Of a DNA stretch of 64,000 nucleotides, positions 9,411 through 18,589 are shown piece by piece. The notes beneath the pieces are model-generated. The model was given only the letters and a program-made list of their open reading frames with translations. It searched no databases and was not told where the DNA came from. How positions within the stretch are numbered: position 1 is the stretch's first letter; the number at the start of each line of letters is the position of its first letter. Both the position numbers and the translations under genes were made by a program. Source of the DNA: Arcicella aurantiaca (GTDB lineage Bacteria; Bacteroidota; Bacteroidia; Cytophagales; Spirosomataceae); contig NZ_QGGO01000006.1 of NCBI RefSeq assembly GCF_003148625.1, positions 1 through 64,000 of the forward strand, read 5' to 3'.

Positions 9411-9418
9411 CAAAGATA
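9411..9418 (-). promoter_or_regulatory. Candidate -7 element (TATCTTTG) for the sensor-regulator
   Basis: On the minus strand the eight bases read TATCTTTG, an exact match to the Bacteroidota -7 consensus TAnnTTTG. They lie about 42 bases upstream of the regulator ATG. I found no clear TTTG -33 element at the expected spacing, so confidence is moderate. The rest of the divergent spacer (9370-9683, 314 bases) is AT-rich and must also hold the SusC promoter. The best SusC-side candidate is TAATATTG at 9574-9581, one mismatch from consensus. Confidence 0.4.
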
Positions 9419-9683
9419 CAATTTTATATATAAATAGTGACATTGATTAAATTTTGCAATTTGCTGATAATCAATTGATTGAATTTTTTAAGCGTAATTT
9501 TAACGTATAGGTTTTAATGTAAGAACGTAATTGAAGTGTATCTGTTTTTTATCAATAAAGTTACTCTCATATCTAATATTGTTCCCAGTTTTTAAATAAC
9601 TCTCCAAGAGAATTAGACAATGTTTCTTCTTGGGTTTTTGAAAAAGCACAATTTTAATCCAAATTTTTAATCTTAAAAAATTT

Positions 9684-12600
9684 ATGAAATTTAAAAATTA
9701 CTTGTGTTTATTATTGCTGAGTATGAGTACACTTTCTGTTTTTGGGCAGACTGTAGAAGTGCGAGGAAAAGTAATTGATGCCAATTTGAGTATTGGGATT
9801 TCGGGAGTATCTATCTCAATCAAGAACTCCACAAGAGGTACGACAACCAGTGCCTCAGGCGATTATCAGATAAGTGCTTCAGCGAGTGATGTATTAGTTT
9901 TTTCATTTATTGGTTATAAACCTGTTGAAAAAGCAATTGGTAAGGCTTCTGTAATAAATGTAGCTCTCGAAGAAGATGTTAAAGGATTGAATGAAGTGGT
10001 GGTTATTGGTTATGGAACACAGAAAAAAAGCGTTGTAACGGGTGCCATTTCAAGTATTAAAGCCAAAGACCTTGAAAATATTCCGAGTGGTCGGATAGAA
10101 ACGGCTTTACAAGGTCGTGTGTCTGGGGTTACCATTGCTGCTAATGCTGGTCAACCGGGTTCGGCATCAACGGTACGTGTTCGTGGTCTTACTACTTTTG
10201 ATACTTACGGCGGTAATAATCCACTTTGGGTTGTTGACGGTGTGATAATTGATAATGGAGGAATTGGCTTTATTAATCAGTCAGATATTGAATCAATTGA
10301 AGTGCTTAAAGATGCAGCTTCTTTGGCTATTTATGGGGCTCGTGCTGCATCAGGGGTTATTTTAGTTTCTACTAAAAGAGGGAAATCTGGAAAGTTAAGC
10401 GTTAATTATACAGGCTTTGTAGGGAGTTCTTCTCCTGCTAAACAATTGAATTTATTGAACGCAAGCGACTACGGAACTGTCATGAACGAAAAGTCGGTAG
10501 CCGCAGGTGGTAATGTTTTATACCCAAATCCGTCTTCATTAGGTGCGGGTACAGATTGGCAAGGAGCAATTTTTAATAATAATGCACAAAGAGCAAATCA
10601 CGAAATTAGCATCAGTGGGGGCAATGATGTTTCAAGCTTTTTCCTTTCAGCAGGAACACAAAATCAAGATGGTATTGTATTGAAAGATATTTCTGGGTAT
10701 AGAAGAGATAATTTGCGTTTAAACTCTACGCATAAACTTTCAAAGTTGATTTCTATTGGTCAAACATTGGCATACTCTCACCAAAAAACGGTCGGAATTG
10801 GTAACACAAATAGTGAATTTGGAGGACCATTAAGTTCAGCAATAAACTTAGACCCAATAACGCCATTAGTTGTTACTGACCCAACGGCGGCGGCTTCTTC
10901 AATTTATGCAAGCAATCCTGTATTAAGAGATAAAGAAGGCAGACCTTATGGAATTTCTTCAATTGTGGGACAGGAAATGACTAACCCAATTGCATATCAG
11001 CAAATTAGATTAGGAAATTTTGATTGGTCGGATGATTTCGTTGGTAATGCTTTTATTGAAGTATCTCCGCTTTCAAATCTAAAATTCAAAAGTACAGTTG
11101 GAGCAAAACTTTCATATTGGGGAGGCGACTTCTTTACGCCAAAATACTATTTAAGTGCAACGTCGGGAGCTGCTAAAAATACTTTCAGCAGAAGTTCAAA
11201 CACAGGTTTAGGTTGGAATATTGAAAATACCGTTTCTTATAACAAAAGTCTAAACAATCATAATATTGGCGTTTTATTAGGACAAGGTTTATATATTGAC
11301 AACATCACAAGTGGTACAAGTATTACTTATTCTGACTTACCTGTAAACACTTACGACGACGCTTCTTTCAACTTTTCATTGCCTGCCGCTCAACGTACAG
11401 GTAGTGCATACACGGGTGTAGAACATAGAGTTACTTCATTATTTGGACGTTTAACTTATGACTTCAAAGAAAAATATTTGTTCACAGGAATTATCCGTAG
11501 AGATGGTTCATCAAGATTTGGCGGGAATAATAAATTTGGGATTTTCCCTTCATTTTCAGCAGGTTGGGTAGTTTCAAATGAAGATTTTTGGAAAGAAAAT
11601 AATATCGTAAAATCACTTAAAATTAGAAGTGGATATGGTGTAACAGGTAACGATGCGATTCTAAACTTTGGTTATTTATCAACAATTGTAGGTGGAAGAA
11701 ACTATACTTATGGTACAGGTGGCGTAGATATTATTTCTGGATTTAGCCCAAGTGCTCCTTCAAATCCTGATTTGAAATGGGAAGAAACGGCTCAAACTAA
11801 CATTGGTATTGATGCAACTCTATTGAAAAATTTAACCTTAACCTTAGAAGTATATCGTAAAAAGACCTCAGGAATTCTCCAAACAATTACACTTCCAGGT
11901 TATGTTGGAGCAACAAGTAGCCCCGTTGGAAACGTGGCAGACATGGAAAACAGAGGTTTAGAAATTGAACTTGGTTACAGAAAACGCTTTGGAGATTTCA
12001 ACTTTTCAGCAAACGGAAACGTATCATTCTTGAAAAATGAAGTAACCTATTTAGGAAACGGCATTTCATTTATTACTTCTGGAGCAGCAGGTTTTCAGTC
12101 GATGGGGTCAATTACAAGAACACAAGTTGGACAACCTTACAATGCTTTCTTTGGATTGCAAACTGCGGGAATTTTCCAGAATACTGCCGAAATCAACGCT
12201 TATAAAACTGCCGAAGGAAATGTTATTCAACCAAATGCAAAACCTGGAGATTTTAAATGGGTAGATACCGATGGAAACGGAGTAATTAATGATAATGATA
12301 AAACATTTCTTGGAAATGGTTTGCCAAAATACACCATTGGATTAAATGTGGCGATGGATTATAAAAACTTCGATTTTATGTTTTTTGCTCAAGCGTCGGG
12401 TGGAAACAAAATTTTCCAAGGACTTCGTCGCTTAGATATTTTAAATGCTAATTATCAATCAAGTGTATTGAGCCGTTGGACAGGTGAAGGAACTTCAAAT
12501 ACGTACCCAAGATTAACCAATAATGATACAAACGGCAATTTTGGAAAAGCCTCTAATTTTTATTTAGAAGATGGAGATTTCGTAAGATTAAAGATTATTC

Positions 12601-12803
12601 AATTAGGTTACACATTACCAAATGCTATTATTAGTAAAATTGGAGCTCAAAAATTAAGAGTTTTTGTCACTGCTGAAAACTTATTAACACTTACAAAATA
12701 TACAGGTTACGACCCAGAAATTGGGGGAAATGTCTTCGGAATCGACCGTGGTTATTATCCACAAGCTCGTTCAATTCAATTTGGTCTTAACTTAAAATTT
12801 TAA
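9684..12803 (+). CDS. SusC/RagA-type TonB-dependent outer-membrane transporter
   Basis: A 1039-residue outer-membrane importer for oligosaccharides working with the lipoprotein encoded next. It has a signal peptide (1-21, ending VFG), a carboxypeptidase-D-regulatory-like domain (about 24-102, VRGKVIDANL to FIGYKP), the TonB-box/plug region (NEVVVIGYGTQKKSVVTGAI, about 105-125; plug to about 225 with RVRGLTTF and GARAASGVILVSTKRG), then the 22-stranded barrel with family-typical segments (SRFGGNNKFGIFPSFSAGW, NPDLKWEETAQTNIGID) and C-terminal GYYPQARSIQFGLNLKF. Length and motifs are normal. Seventeen bases separate it from the SusD gene. Substrate is unknown; the downstream GH30 suggests a beta-glucan or related glycan. 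Confidence 0.95.
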   Translation: MKFKNYLCLLLLSMSTLSVFGQTVEVRGKVIDANLSIGISGVSISIKNSTRGTTTSASGDYQISASASDVLVFSFIGYKPVEKAIGKASVINVALEEDVKGLNEVVVIGYGTQKKSVVTGAISSIKAKDLENIPSGRIETALQGRVSGVTIAANAGQPGSASTVRVRGLTTFDTYGGNNPLWVVDGVIIDNGGIGFINQSDIESIEVLKDAASLAIYGARAASGVILVSTKRGKSGKLSVNYTGFVGSSSPAKQLNLLNASDYGTVMNEKSVAAGGNVLYPNPSSLGAGTDWQGAIFNNNAQRANHEISISGGNDVSSFFLSAGTQNQDGIVLKDISGYRRDNLRLNSTHKLSKLISIGQTLAYSHQKTVGIGNTNSEFGGPLSSAINLDPITPLVVTDPTAAASSIYASNPVLRDKEGRPYGISSIVGQEMTNPIAYQQIRLGNFDWSDDFVGNAFIEVSPLSNLKFKSTVGAKLSYWGGDFFTPKYYLSATSGAAKNTFSRSSNTGLGWNIENTVSYNKSLNNHNIGVLLGQGLYIDNITSGTSITYSDLPVNTYDDASFNFSLPAAQRTGSAYTGVEHRVTSLFGRLTYDFKEKYLFTGIIRRDGSSRFGGNNKFGIFPSFSAGWVVSNEDFWKENNIVKSLKIRSGYGVTGNDAILNFGYLSTIVGGRNYTYGTGGVDIISGFSPSAPSNPDLKWEETAQTNIGIDATLLKNLTLTLEVYRKKTSGILQTITLPGYVGATSSPVGNVADMENRGLEIELGYRKRFGDFNFSANGNVSFLKNEVTYLGNGISFITSGAAGFQSMGSITRTQVGQPYNAFFGLQTAGIFQNTAEINAYKTAEGNVIQPNAKPGDFKWVDTDGNGVINDNDKTFLGNGLPKYTIGLNVAMDYKNFDFMFFAQASGGNKIFQGLRRLDILNANYQSSVLSRWTGEGTSNTYPRLTNNDTNGNFGKASNFYLEDGDFVRLKIIQLGYTLPNAIISKIGAQKLRVFVTAENLLTLTKYTGYDPEIGGNVFGIDRGYYPQARSIQFGLNLKF

Positions 12804-12820
12804 TGTAAAATTACAAAAAG

Positions 12821-14329
12821 ATGAAACGTAATAAATTCAAATATTCACTCATTGCCATAGCAACTTCTGTATTAGCTTCTTGTAGTTCAAGTTATTTAGA
12901 AGTATTACCCAAAGGCAGTAGTTTAGAAGCAAGTTATTATACAAATCAGTCTGAAGCATTTGCGGGATTGGTGGCAGTATATGACATCATGCGAAAAAAT
13001 TCTGGCGGTTTTGAAAACATGATAACGATGCTCAATGCAGGTTCTGACGACACCGTAGCGGGTGGTGGCGGTGCAACAGATGGCGTTGGACTACAAAGTT
13101 TTTCAAATTATACAATCAGTCCAACCACTGTACCCGCAAGTTATTGGGGCGACCATTATCAAGGTGTTTTTAGAGCTAATTTTTTACTCTCAAAACTTCC
13201 TAATATTCCGATGGATGCAACGCTGAAAGCAAGATATACTGCTGAATCTCAAGCATTAAGAGCTTTGTATTACTTTAACTTGGTTCGTTTATTCAAGAAC
13301 ATTCCATTAATTACAACGCCACTTGCATCAACAGAAATTTACAACGTTGTGCAAGCAGAACCATCTGCCATTTACGCACAAATTGAAAAAGATTTGAACG
13401 ATGCTATTCCTGTTTTACCAATTTCTGTTCCTGCTTCAGATGCAGGACGACTAACCAAGGGAGCAGCACAAGCGTTACTCGGAAAAGTATATTTATATGA
13501 CAATAAGTTGAGCGAAGCAGCAGCACAATTGGCAATTGTCAATGGAACACCAAACGGAGCAAATCCTTATGGATATAAATTGTTAAACAATTTTTCTGAT
13601 TTATGGGTTGTTGCCAATAAATTTAATAGCGAATCTATTTTAGAAGTTACCCATACCTACGCAAGTAATGCGGGTTGGGGCAACTGGGGTTCAGGTACGG
13701 ACGAAGGAAATTCGGTTGTACAAATGATTGGACCAAGAACTTTAACACGTCCAACAGGTTCAACTGCACCTGCTTATTATTCTGGAGGTTGGTCTTTCAA
13801 TCCTGTTACACAAGATTTATACGATGTTTTAAAAAATGACCCCCGTTTTTCAGCAACCATTTTAGACGCAAAAGCTCTAAAAGCGGCTAAGCAAATTAAC
13901 TATATATCTGGTTATCAGGATACTGGATATTTTATCAATAAATTTATGCCAAAGCAATCTGATGTTTCAACGGGCTTGGGTAATATCGAGTTAAATTTTA
14001 GACAAAACTCATATATTATCAGATTGGCAGATTCTTATTTGATGGAAGCAGAGGCATTAGGCGGTACTGGAGCAAGAGCTCAGGCATTATTAGATGCGGT
14101 ACGTTCACGAGTAGGATTACCTTCTATTCCAGTTTCACTAAATGCCATTGCTAATGAACGTCGTTTGGAACTTGCTTGTGAAGGACACCGTTGGTTTGAC
14201 TTAGTAAGAACAGGAAAAGCTGCCACTGTATTATCAAGTAAAGGTTTTAAAGCTGGAAAAAATGAAGCATTGCCTATTCCTTTTAAAGAATTGGAGAATA
14301 CTAAAATCAAGCAAAACCCGAATTATTAA
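12821..14329 (+). CDS. SusD/RagB-family nutrient-binding lipoprotein
   Basis: A 502-residue surface lipoprotein that caps the SusC-type transporter and binds the glycan. The lipobox cysteine is in VLASCSSSYLEV (about residue 21). The N-terminal SusD-like segment (about 20-210, helical TPR-like, TAESQALRALYYFNLVRLF) and the C-terminal SusD/RagB domain are present. The latter ends with the typical RRLELACEGHRWFDLVRTGK and ALPIPFKELENT motifs. It follows the SusC gene by 17 bases, the standard paired arrangement. The 323-base spacer after it holds nested inverted repeats. Confidence 0.95.
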   Translation: MKRNKFKYSLIAIATSVLASCSSSYLEVLPKGSSLEASYYTNQSEAFAGLVAVYDIMRKNSGGFENMITMLNAGSDDTVAGGGGATDGVGLQSFSNYTISPTTVPASYWGDHYQGVFRANFLLSKLPNIPMDATLKARYTAESQALRALYYFNLVRLFKNIPLITTPLASTEIYNVVQAEPSAIYAQIEKDLNDAIPVLPISVPASDAGRLTKGAAQALLGKVYLYDNKLSEAAAQLAIVNGTPNGANPYGYKLLNNFSDLWVVANKFNSESILEVTHTYASNAGWGNWGSGTDEGNSVVQMIGPRTLTRPTGSTAPAYYSGGWSFNPVTQDLYDVLKNDPRFSATILDAKALKAAKQINYISGYQDTGYFINKFMPKQSDVSTGLGNIELNFRQNSYIIRLADSYLMEAEALGGTGARAQALLDAVRSRVGLPSIPVSLNAIANERRLELACEGHRWFDLVRTGKAATVLSSKGFKAGKNEALPIPFKELENTKIKQNPNY

Positions 14330-14354
14330 GTATAAGGTCTAAGTTAATTTTTAG

Positions 14355-14471
14355 AAATTACTTCCAAATCCAATATGGCTTAGGGACAAACTTCCCGAAA
14401 GTTAAAACTTTCGGGAAGTTAATCGGCTTAACGAAACGACATTACTTCCAGTCTCAATTTGGAAGTAATTT
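14355..14471. repeat. Nested inverted repeats in the SusD-GH30 spacer
   Basis: An outer pair of about 15 bases (AAATTACTTCCAAAT at 14355-14369, complement at 14457-14471) encloses the AACTTCCCGAAAGTT hairpin at 14389-14420. A further ATTACTTCC copy is at 14441. The rest of the spacer 14330-14652 is AT-rich, with a weaker inverted pair (AAATTACATTTT / AAAATGTAAT, about 14507-14550) and no obvious promoter match. Confidence 0.75.
14389..14420. repeat. AACTTCCCGAAAGTT palindrome, copy 1
   Basis: Perfect 15-base arms (14389-14403 and 14406-14420) with a two-base loop. The same palindrome recurs at 21696, 29753, 29801 and 42647, always between genes. It has the shape of a REP-type dispersed palindrome and may also serve as a terminator after susD. 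Confidence 0.85.
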
Positions 14472-14652
14472 CCTCACATTTCATCAACAATCACTTGTTT
14501 CTTTTTAAATTACATTTTCAAAGGAAGATTACTTTCTTGAAAAAAATGTAATGCTTATTTCCAAACTCATTACCGATTCAAATTCCAAAATAATCTGTTA
14601 AATATCTAACTATCAATAGGTTAAAATATTTAATTCTATTGACTCTCCAACT

Positions 14653-16095
14653 ATGCGTTCCTTAATATCAACTATTTTTCTCTTTCTGATTTGGGCTTGC
14701 GATGTAAAATCGACAAACTCAAATGTTTCACCACAACAACCGCCCACAACAACGCCAGTTGTTTCTAATAATCCTGTTTTGAGTTATTGGCTCACAACTC
14801 CCGACCAAACTATTTTGTTACAAAAGCAAGGTGACGTTACATTTTATAAAAGCACCAATGCTAATGTTTCTATTGAAGTTGATTCTACCCAAGAATTTCA
14901 AAGCATCGACGGTTTTGGATTTACCTTAACAGGTGGAAGTGCCAAACTTATCAGCCAATTAAGTGCTTCCGAAAAAAGTAATTTATTAAATGAATTGTTT
15001 GGTAAAGAGGCAAAATCAATAGGAATTAGTTATTTAAGAATTAGTGTTGGAGCATCAGATTTAGACGAAAAAGTATTTAGTTACAACGATTTAGAGCTGG
15101 GTCAAAAGGATGAAAACTTAGCAAAATTCAGCTTAGAGCCTGATAAACAATATCTTATTCCAATACTAAAGGAAATTATCAAAATAAATCCTTCGATAAA
15201 AATCATGGGAAGTCCTTGGTCGGCACCAGTTTGGATGAAAACAAATGGCAAGTCAATCGGCGGGAATTTATCGCCAGAATATTACCAAGTATATGCCAAA
15301 TATTTAGCAAAATACATTGCCGAAATGAAAAAAGAAGGCATCACAATTGACGCCCTTACTTTACAAAATGAACCCCAACATGGTGGAAATAACCCAAGTA
15401 TGGTAATGAGTTTCACCGACCAAGCTAACTTTGTGAAGAATAATTTGGGTCCACTTTTTCGTAAAGAAAATATCACAACAAAAATTATTGTTTGGGACCA
15501 TAATTGTGATAATCCCGAATATCCAATCAATGTTTTGAACGATAATGAAGCAAATCAGTATATTGATGGTTCAGCATTTCACTTGTATGCAGGGGACATC
15601 AGTGCTTTATCAAGAGTACATACACTTCATCCAAACAAAAATTTATATTTTACCGAGCAGTGGACTTCATCAAAAGGGGCGTTTGGTGGAGATTTACAAT
15701 GGCACGTTAAAAATGTGGTGATTGGTTCTGTAAGAAATTGGAGTAAAGTTGCTTTAGAATGGAATTTAGCTAATGATGCTAATTTTCAGCCACATACACC
15801 TGGCGGTTGTACAGAATGTAAAGGTGCTTTAACGATTTCAGGTTCAAATATTACTCGAAACGTAAGTTATTACATTATTGCTCACGCTTCTAAATTTGTT
15901 CCAGCAGGGTCAAAACGCATCCAAAGTACCACAAATAGCAATTTGCCAAATGCCGCTTTTATGACTCCCGAAGGGAAAAAAGTTTTGATTCTTGAAAATG
16001 ACAAAACTACCAGTATTGACATCAATGTAAAGCAGTCTGACAAAATTGCTGTAATGACATTACCAGCAGGTTCGGTCGCAACAATAGTTTGGTAA
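14653..16095 (+). CDS. Glycoside hydrolase family 30 lipoprotein
   Basis: A 480-residue secreted, lipid-anchored glycosidase (lipobox cysteine at residue 16, IWACDVKS) with a low-complexity P/T-rich linker (about 23-37). The GH30 (beta/alpha)8 domain starts at SIDGFGFTLTGGSA (about 84-97). The probable acid/base is E240 in TLQNEPQH and the nucleophile E335 in YFTEQWTS; MGSPWSAPVWMKTN is another clan GH-A marker. The C-terminal beta domain is present (about 410-480). GH30 includes glucosylceramidase-like, beta-1,6-glucanase, xylanase and fucosidase activities; sequence alone does not settle which. It follows the SusC/SusD pair and so likely cuts the same glycan at the cell surface. A T-tract terminator follows it. 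Confidence 0.87.
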   Translation: MRSLISTIFLFLIWACDVKSTNSNVSPQQPPTTTPVVSNNPVLSYWLTTPDQTILLQKQGDVTFYKSTNANVSIEVDSTQEFQSIDGFGFTLTGGSAKLISQLSASEKSNLLNELFGKEAKSIGISYLRISVGASDLDEKVFSYNDLELGQKDENLAKFSLEPDKQYLIPILKEIIKINPSIKIMGSPWSAPVWMKTNGKSIGGNLSPEYYQVYAKYLAKYIAEMKKEGITIDALTLQNEPQHGGNNPSMVMSFTDQANFVKNNLGPLFRKENITTKIIVWDHNCDNPEYPINVLNDNEANQYIDGSAFHLYAGDISALSRVHTLHPNKNLYFTEQWTSSKGAFGGDLQWHVKNVVIGSVRNWSKVALEWNLANDANFQPHTPGGCTECKGALTISGSNITRNVSYYIIAHASKFVPAGSKRIQSTTNSNLPNAAFMTPEGKKVLILENDKTTSIDINVKQSDKIAVMTLPAGSVATIVW

Positions 16096-16133
16096 AAAGT
16101 TTGAGTTTAATTTTAGATAAATTTTATGATTTT

Positions 16134-16168
16134 AAAAATGGGTGTCAAATTTTGGCATCCATTTTTTG
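16134..16168 (+). terminator. Rho-independent terminator after the GH30 gene
   Basis: A short A-tract, then a hairpin (ATGGGTGTC..., complement ...GGCATCCAT) and a run of six Ts. It sits about 40 bases past the GH30 stop. It marks the end of the SusC/SusD/GH30 transcription unit and separates it from the integrase. Confidence 0.7.
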
Positions 16169-16220
16169 TTTGTAAATCTTTAGCGATAAATTTTGTAGAA
16201 ATAGATTTTGAGCATTTTTT

Positions 16221-16249
16221 ACTTTTGATAATCTTTAATTATCAAAAGT
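16221..16249. repeat. dif-like inverted repeat upstream of the integrase
   Basis: Perfect 11-base arms ACTTTTGATAA and TTATCAAAAGT are separated by seven bases (TCTTTAA). Tyrosine recombinases of the XerC/XerD type use sites of two 11-base arms around 6-8 bases with inner ends ATAA and TTAT, as here. It lies 28 bases before the integrase ATG and could equally be an operator for that gene. Confidence 0.6.
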
Positions 16250-16252
16250 AAT

Positions 16253-16260
16253 TATATTTG
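16253..16260 (+). promoter_or_regulatory. Candidate -7 element (TATATTTG) for the integrase
   Basis: An exact match to TAnnTTTG, 16 bases before the integrase ATG and four bases after the dif-like palindrome. A TTTG lies about 25 bases upstream, at 16224-16227 inside the palindrome, somewhat farther than the usual -33 spacing. If the promoter is real, the transcript leader is very short and the palindrome overlaps the promoter. Confidence 0.4.
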
Positions 16261-16276
16261 TTAAAAATATAGAAAA

Positions 16277-17245
16277 ATGAACTCAAATCTCGCTATCACA
16301 AAATTAGAATCTTCCAATGAATCAATTTCTCTATCCACAGAATTGAAAGAGAAATTAAACGAATATGGAAGATTAGGTTTACAAGGTGCTTATAATACTC
16401 AAAGAGCCTATAAAGCGGATTTGAAAAATTTTAATGAATGGTGCGATGCCAATGGGCAAGTCGCATTACCTGCTTCTCCAGAAACCTTAGCGGGGTATGT
16501 CGCACATTTAGCGGATAACTGTAAATGGGCAACCATCAACCGTCGATTAGCTGCCATTTCAAAATTACACCAATTACAAAACTTAGAAACGCCAACGCAA
16601 AATAGAGTTTTCAGAACTGTGATGGAAGGTATAAAGCGAGCAAACGGAATTCGTCAAAAGCAAGCACCAGCATTTAAACTCAATAAATTAAAGTCGATGC
16701 TTCGAGAAATTGAAACTGATAGCAATGCAAAATTAAGAGACAAAGCACTATTACTTTTAGGATTTACAGGAGCTTTTCGACGGTCAGAATTGGTAGCATT
16801 AAATGTTGAAGATTTGCAATTTACAGAAGAAGGTTTGATAGTTTCTATGAAAAAATCTAAGACAAACCAATATGGAGATTATGAAGAAAAAGCCATTTTT
16901 TATAGCCCAGAAGCTATTTTATGCCCTATTAGAACATTACAATCTTGGATACAAAGGTTAGAAAAAAATACCGATGCTTTATTTGTAAGAGTACGAAAAG
17001 GTGATAAAATAACGGAAGATAGACTCACAGACAAAACGGTTAATGACTTGGTAAAAACCTACTTGGGAGAAGAGTTTTCTGCACATTCACTTCGAGCATC
17101 TTTCATAACAATTGCTAAAATAAATGGAGCTGATGACTCAGAAATTATGAGACAGTCAAAACATAAAACCTCTGCCATGATTCAACGATACACTCGAATT
17201 GAAGACATAAAACAACATAATGCGGCGATGAAACTGGGTTTATAA
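16277..17245 (+). CDS. Tyrosine recombinase / site-specific integrase
   Basis: A 322-residue DNA strand-exchange enzyme. It has an N-terminal core-binding SAM-like domain (about 22-118, with TQRAYKADLKNFNEWC) and a C-terminal catalytic domain. The active-site set is complete: R168 (GAFRRSEL), a lysine near 192-195 (MKKSKTN), H270 and R273 (SAHSLRAS), H296 (SKHKTSA) and the nucleophile Y305 (QRYTRIED). It is not part of a visible phage or conjugative module: a glycosidase lies on one side and a sugar regulator on the other. The site at 16221-16249 is a candidate recombination core or operator. It is intact and probably functional, but its role is unknown. Confidence 0.88.
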   Translation: MNSNLAITKLESSNESISLSTELKEKLNEYGRLGLQGAYNTQRAYKADLKNFNEWCDANGQVALPASPETLAGYVAHLADNCKWATINRRLAAISKLHQLQNLETPTQNRVFRTVMEGIKRANGIRQKQAPAFKLNKLKSMLREIETDSNAKLRDKALLLLGFTGAFRRSELVALNVEDLQFTEEGLIVSMKKSKTNQYGDYEEKAIFYSPEAILCPIRTLQSWIQRLEKNTDALFVRVRKGDKITEDRLTDKTVNDLVKTYLGEEFSAHSLRASFITIAKINGADDSEIMRQSKHKTSAMIQRYTRIEDIKQHNAAMKLGL

Positions 17246-17611
17246 ACATGATTAGAATTAATTATTTAAGTCCAATCGAGAAGAATTATTTTTTTAACGG
17301 ATTCTCAAGCGATTTGAAATATTAAAAAAACTTCAAATAAAAAACTTAATCTTTCTGAAAATCAACTCATTAGACCTTGAAATTATAGAAAATTATACTT
17401 CAAAAAGCTTATTTATTCAAAACAAAATTACTTTATGATTAATTATTGAACACTATTTATTATTTGTCATTTATTCGTATATTCAATTAGAAATTGTACC
17501 ATACAAAGAGTAAAATTGACTAATCAATGAAATGTTTTCATTTTACTATTTATTATTTTCTTTTATTTATTTTTATTTTCGATTTATTCCTTTTAAATTT
17601 GATTCAACATT
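17246..17611. other. AT-rich spacer without a gene
   Basis: A 366-base stretch between the integrase and the DeoR-type regulator. It is very AT-rich with no credible coding sequence and no long inverted repeat, unlike most spacers here. TAAATTTG at 17594-17601 matches the -7 consensus TAnnTTTG just 10 bases before the regulator ATG, so a near-leaderless transcript is possible. Confidence 0.5.
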
Positions 17612-18382
17612 ATGGCAATACTACCAAATCAGCGACGAGATAAAATTTTAGAACTACTTAAAGAAGACGGTTCAGCCAAAGTGGTTGATTTATCGAGACT
17701 CTTTAAAGTAACGGAAGTCACGATTCGGCAAGACTTAGAAAAGTTAGAAAGCGAAGGCTTAATTATTAAAGAACACGGTGGAGCTTATTTGAAAAATGTT
17801 GAAGACCAAGTAAGAAGTTTTTCATTAGTGCATCAAGACAATCTTGATAAAAAAGAAAGAATTGCTCAAAAATGTTTAGAATTTATTGAAAGTGGCGATA
17901 CTATTATTTTGGATTCGGGAAGTACGACAACTGAAATTGCCAAGAAATTAAAAGGACTTAAAAACCTAACCGTCATTACAAATGCGTTAAATATCGCATT
18001 AATGTTGGGAACGGAGTCTGGGATTGAAGTTATTATGACAGGAGGGGAATTTAAACCACCAACCCTTTCATTAACAGGACAAAAAGCGGCAGATTTTTTT
18101 AAGGGATTGAACGTACAGAAACTATTTTTAGCAACGGCTGGAATCTCCTTAAAATCTGGACTTACATACCCGAGTATCAGCGACTTAGTGGTAAAAAAAG
18201 CAATGATTGATGCCGCAGAAGTTACTTATTTGGTAGCAGATAGTAGCAAAATTGGGAAAAGTGCTTTAGCAAGTTTAGGAGCGTTATCACTCATAGATTA
18301 TATCATTACCGATACAGGAATTGAGGAAAAACATAAGCAAGTTTTTAATGCTAATGAAATAGAATTGATTATTGCTAATTAA
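17612..18382 (+). CDS. DeoR-family transcriptional regulator
   Basis: A 256-residue cytoplasmic sugar-responsive regulator. The DeoR-type helix-turn-helix spans about 6-58 (RRDKILELLKEDGSAKVVDL, VTIRQDLEKLESEGLI), followed by GGAYL. The DeoRC sensor domain (about 75-235) has the typical ILDSGSTTTEIAKKL, VITNALNIA and KLFLATAGIS segments that bind a phosphorylated sugar. It is the first gene of a co-directional set running to 36433 (importer, isomerase, transketolase, kinase) and is the obvious candidate to control it, probably by repression relieved by a sugar phosphate. Confidence 0.9.
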   Translation: MAILPNQRRDKILELLKEDGSAKVVDLSRLFKVTEVTIRQDLEKLESEGLIIKEHGGAYLKNVEDQVRSFSLVHQDNLDKKERIAQKCLEFIESGDTIILDSGSTTTEIAKKLKGLKNLTVITNALNIALMLGTESGIEVIMTGGEFKPPTLSLTGQKAADFFKGLNVQKLFLATAGISLKSGLTYPSISDLVVKKAMIDAAEVTYLVADSSKIGKSALASLGALSLIDYIITDTGIEEKHKQVFNANEIELIIAN

Positions 18383-18386
18383 ATAG

Positions 18387-18544
18387 CCGTAGCCGTCAGG
18401 GAGACTAATTTTTGTGGTTGAAAATCTAAAATAATGTGAGGTCTGTTTATTTAATTCTCTCAAAAAAACTACTGAACTAAACTAAAAAGAGATAATTAAG
18501 TATCTAAATCAAATATTATTTTAATGTTGAACTGACGGCTTCGG
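18387..18544. repeat. Spaced inverted repeat between DeoR and DUF1593 genes
   Basis: CCGTAGCCGTCAG (from 18387) and CTGACGGCTTCGG (to 18544) are imperfect complements about 130 bases apart. The intervening sequence is AT-rich. It may be another intergenic palindromic element with a large centre, or a looped operator for the upstream DeoR regulator. I cannot tell which. Confidence 0.45.
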
Positions 18545-18589
18545 TATTTTTTAAAAGAAATATCCCAAAACAATTTCCATAAATCAATA

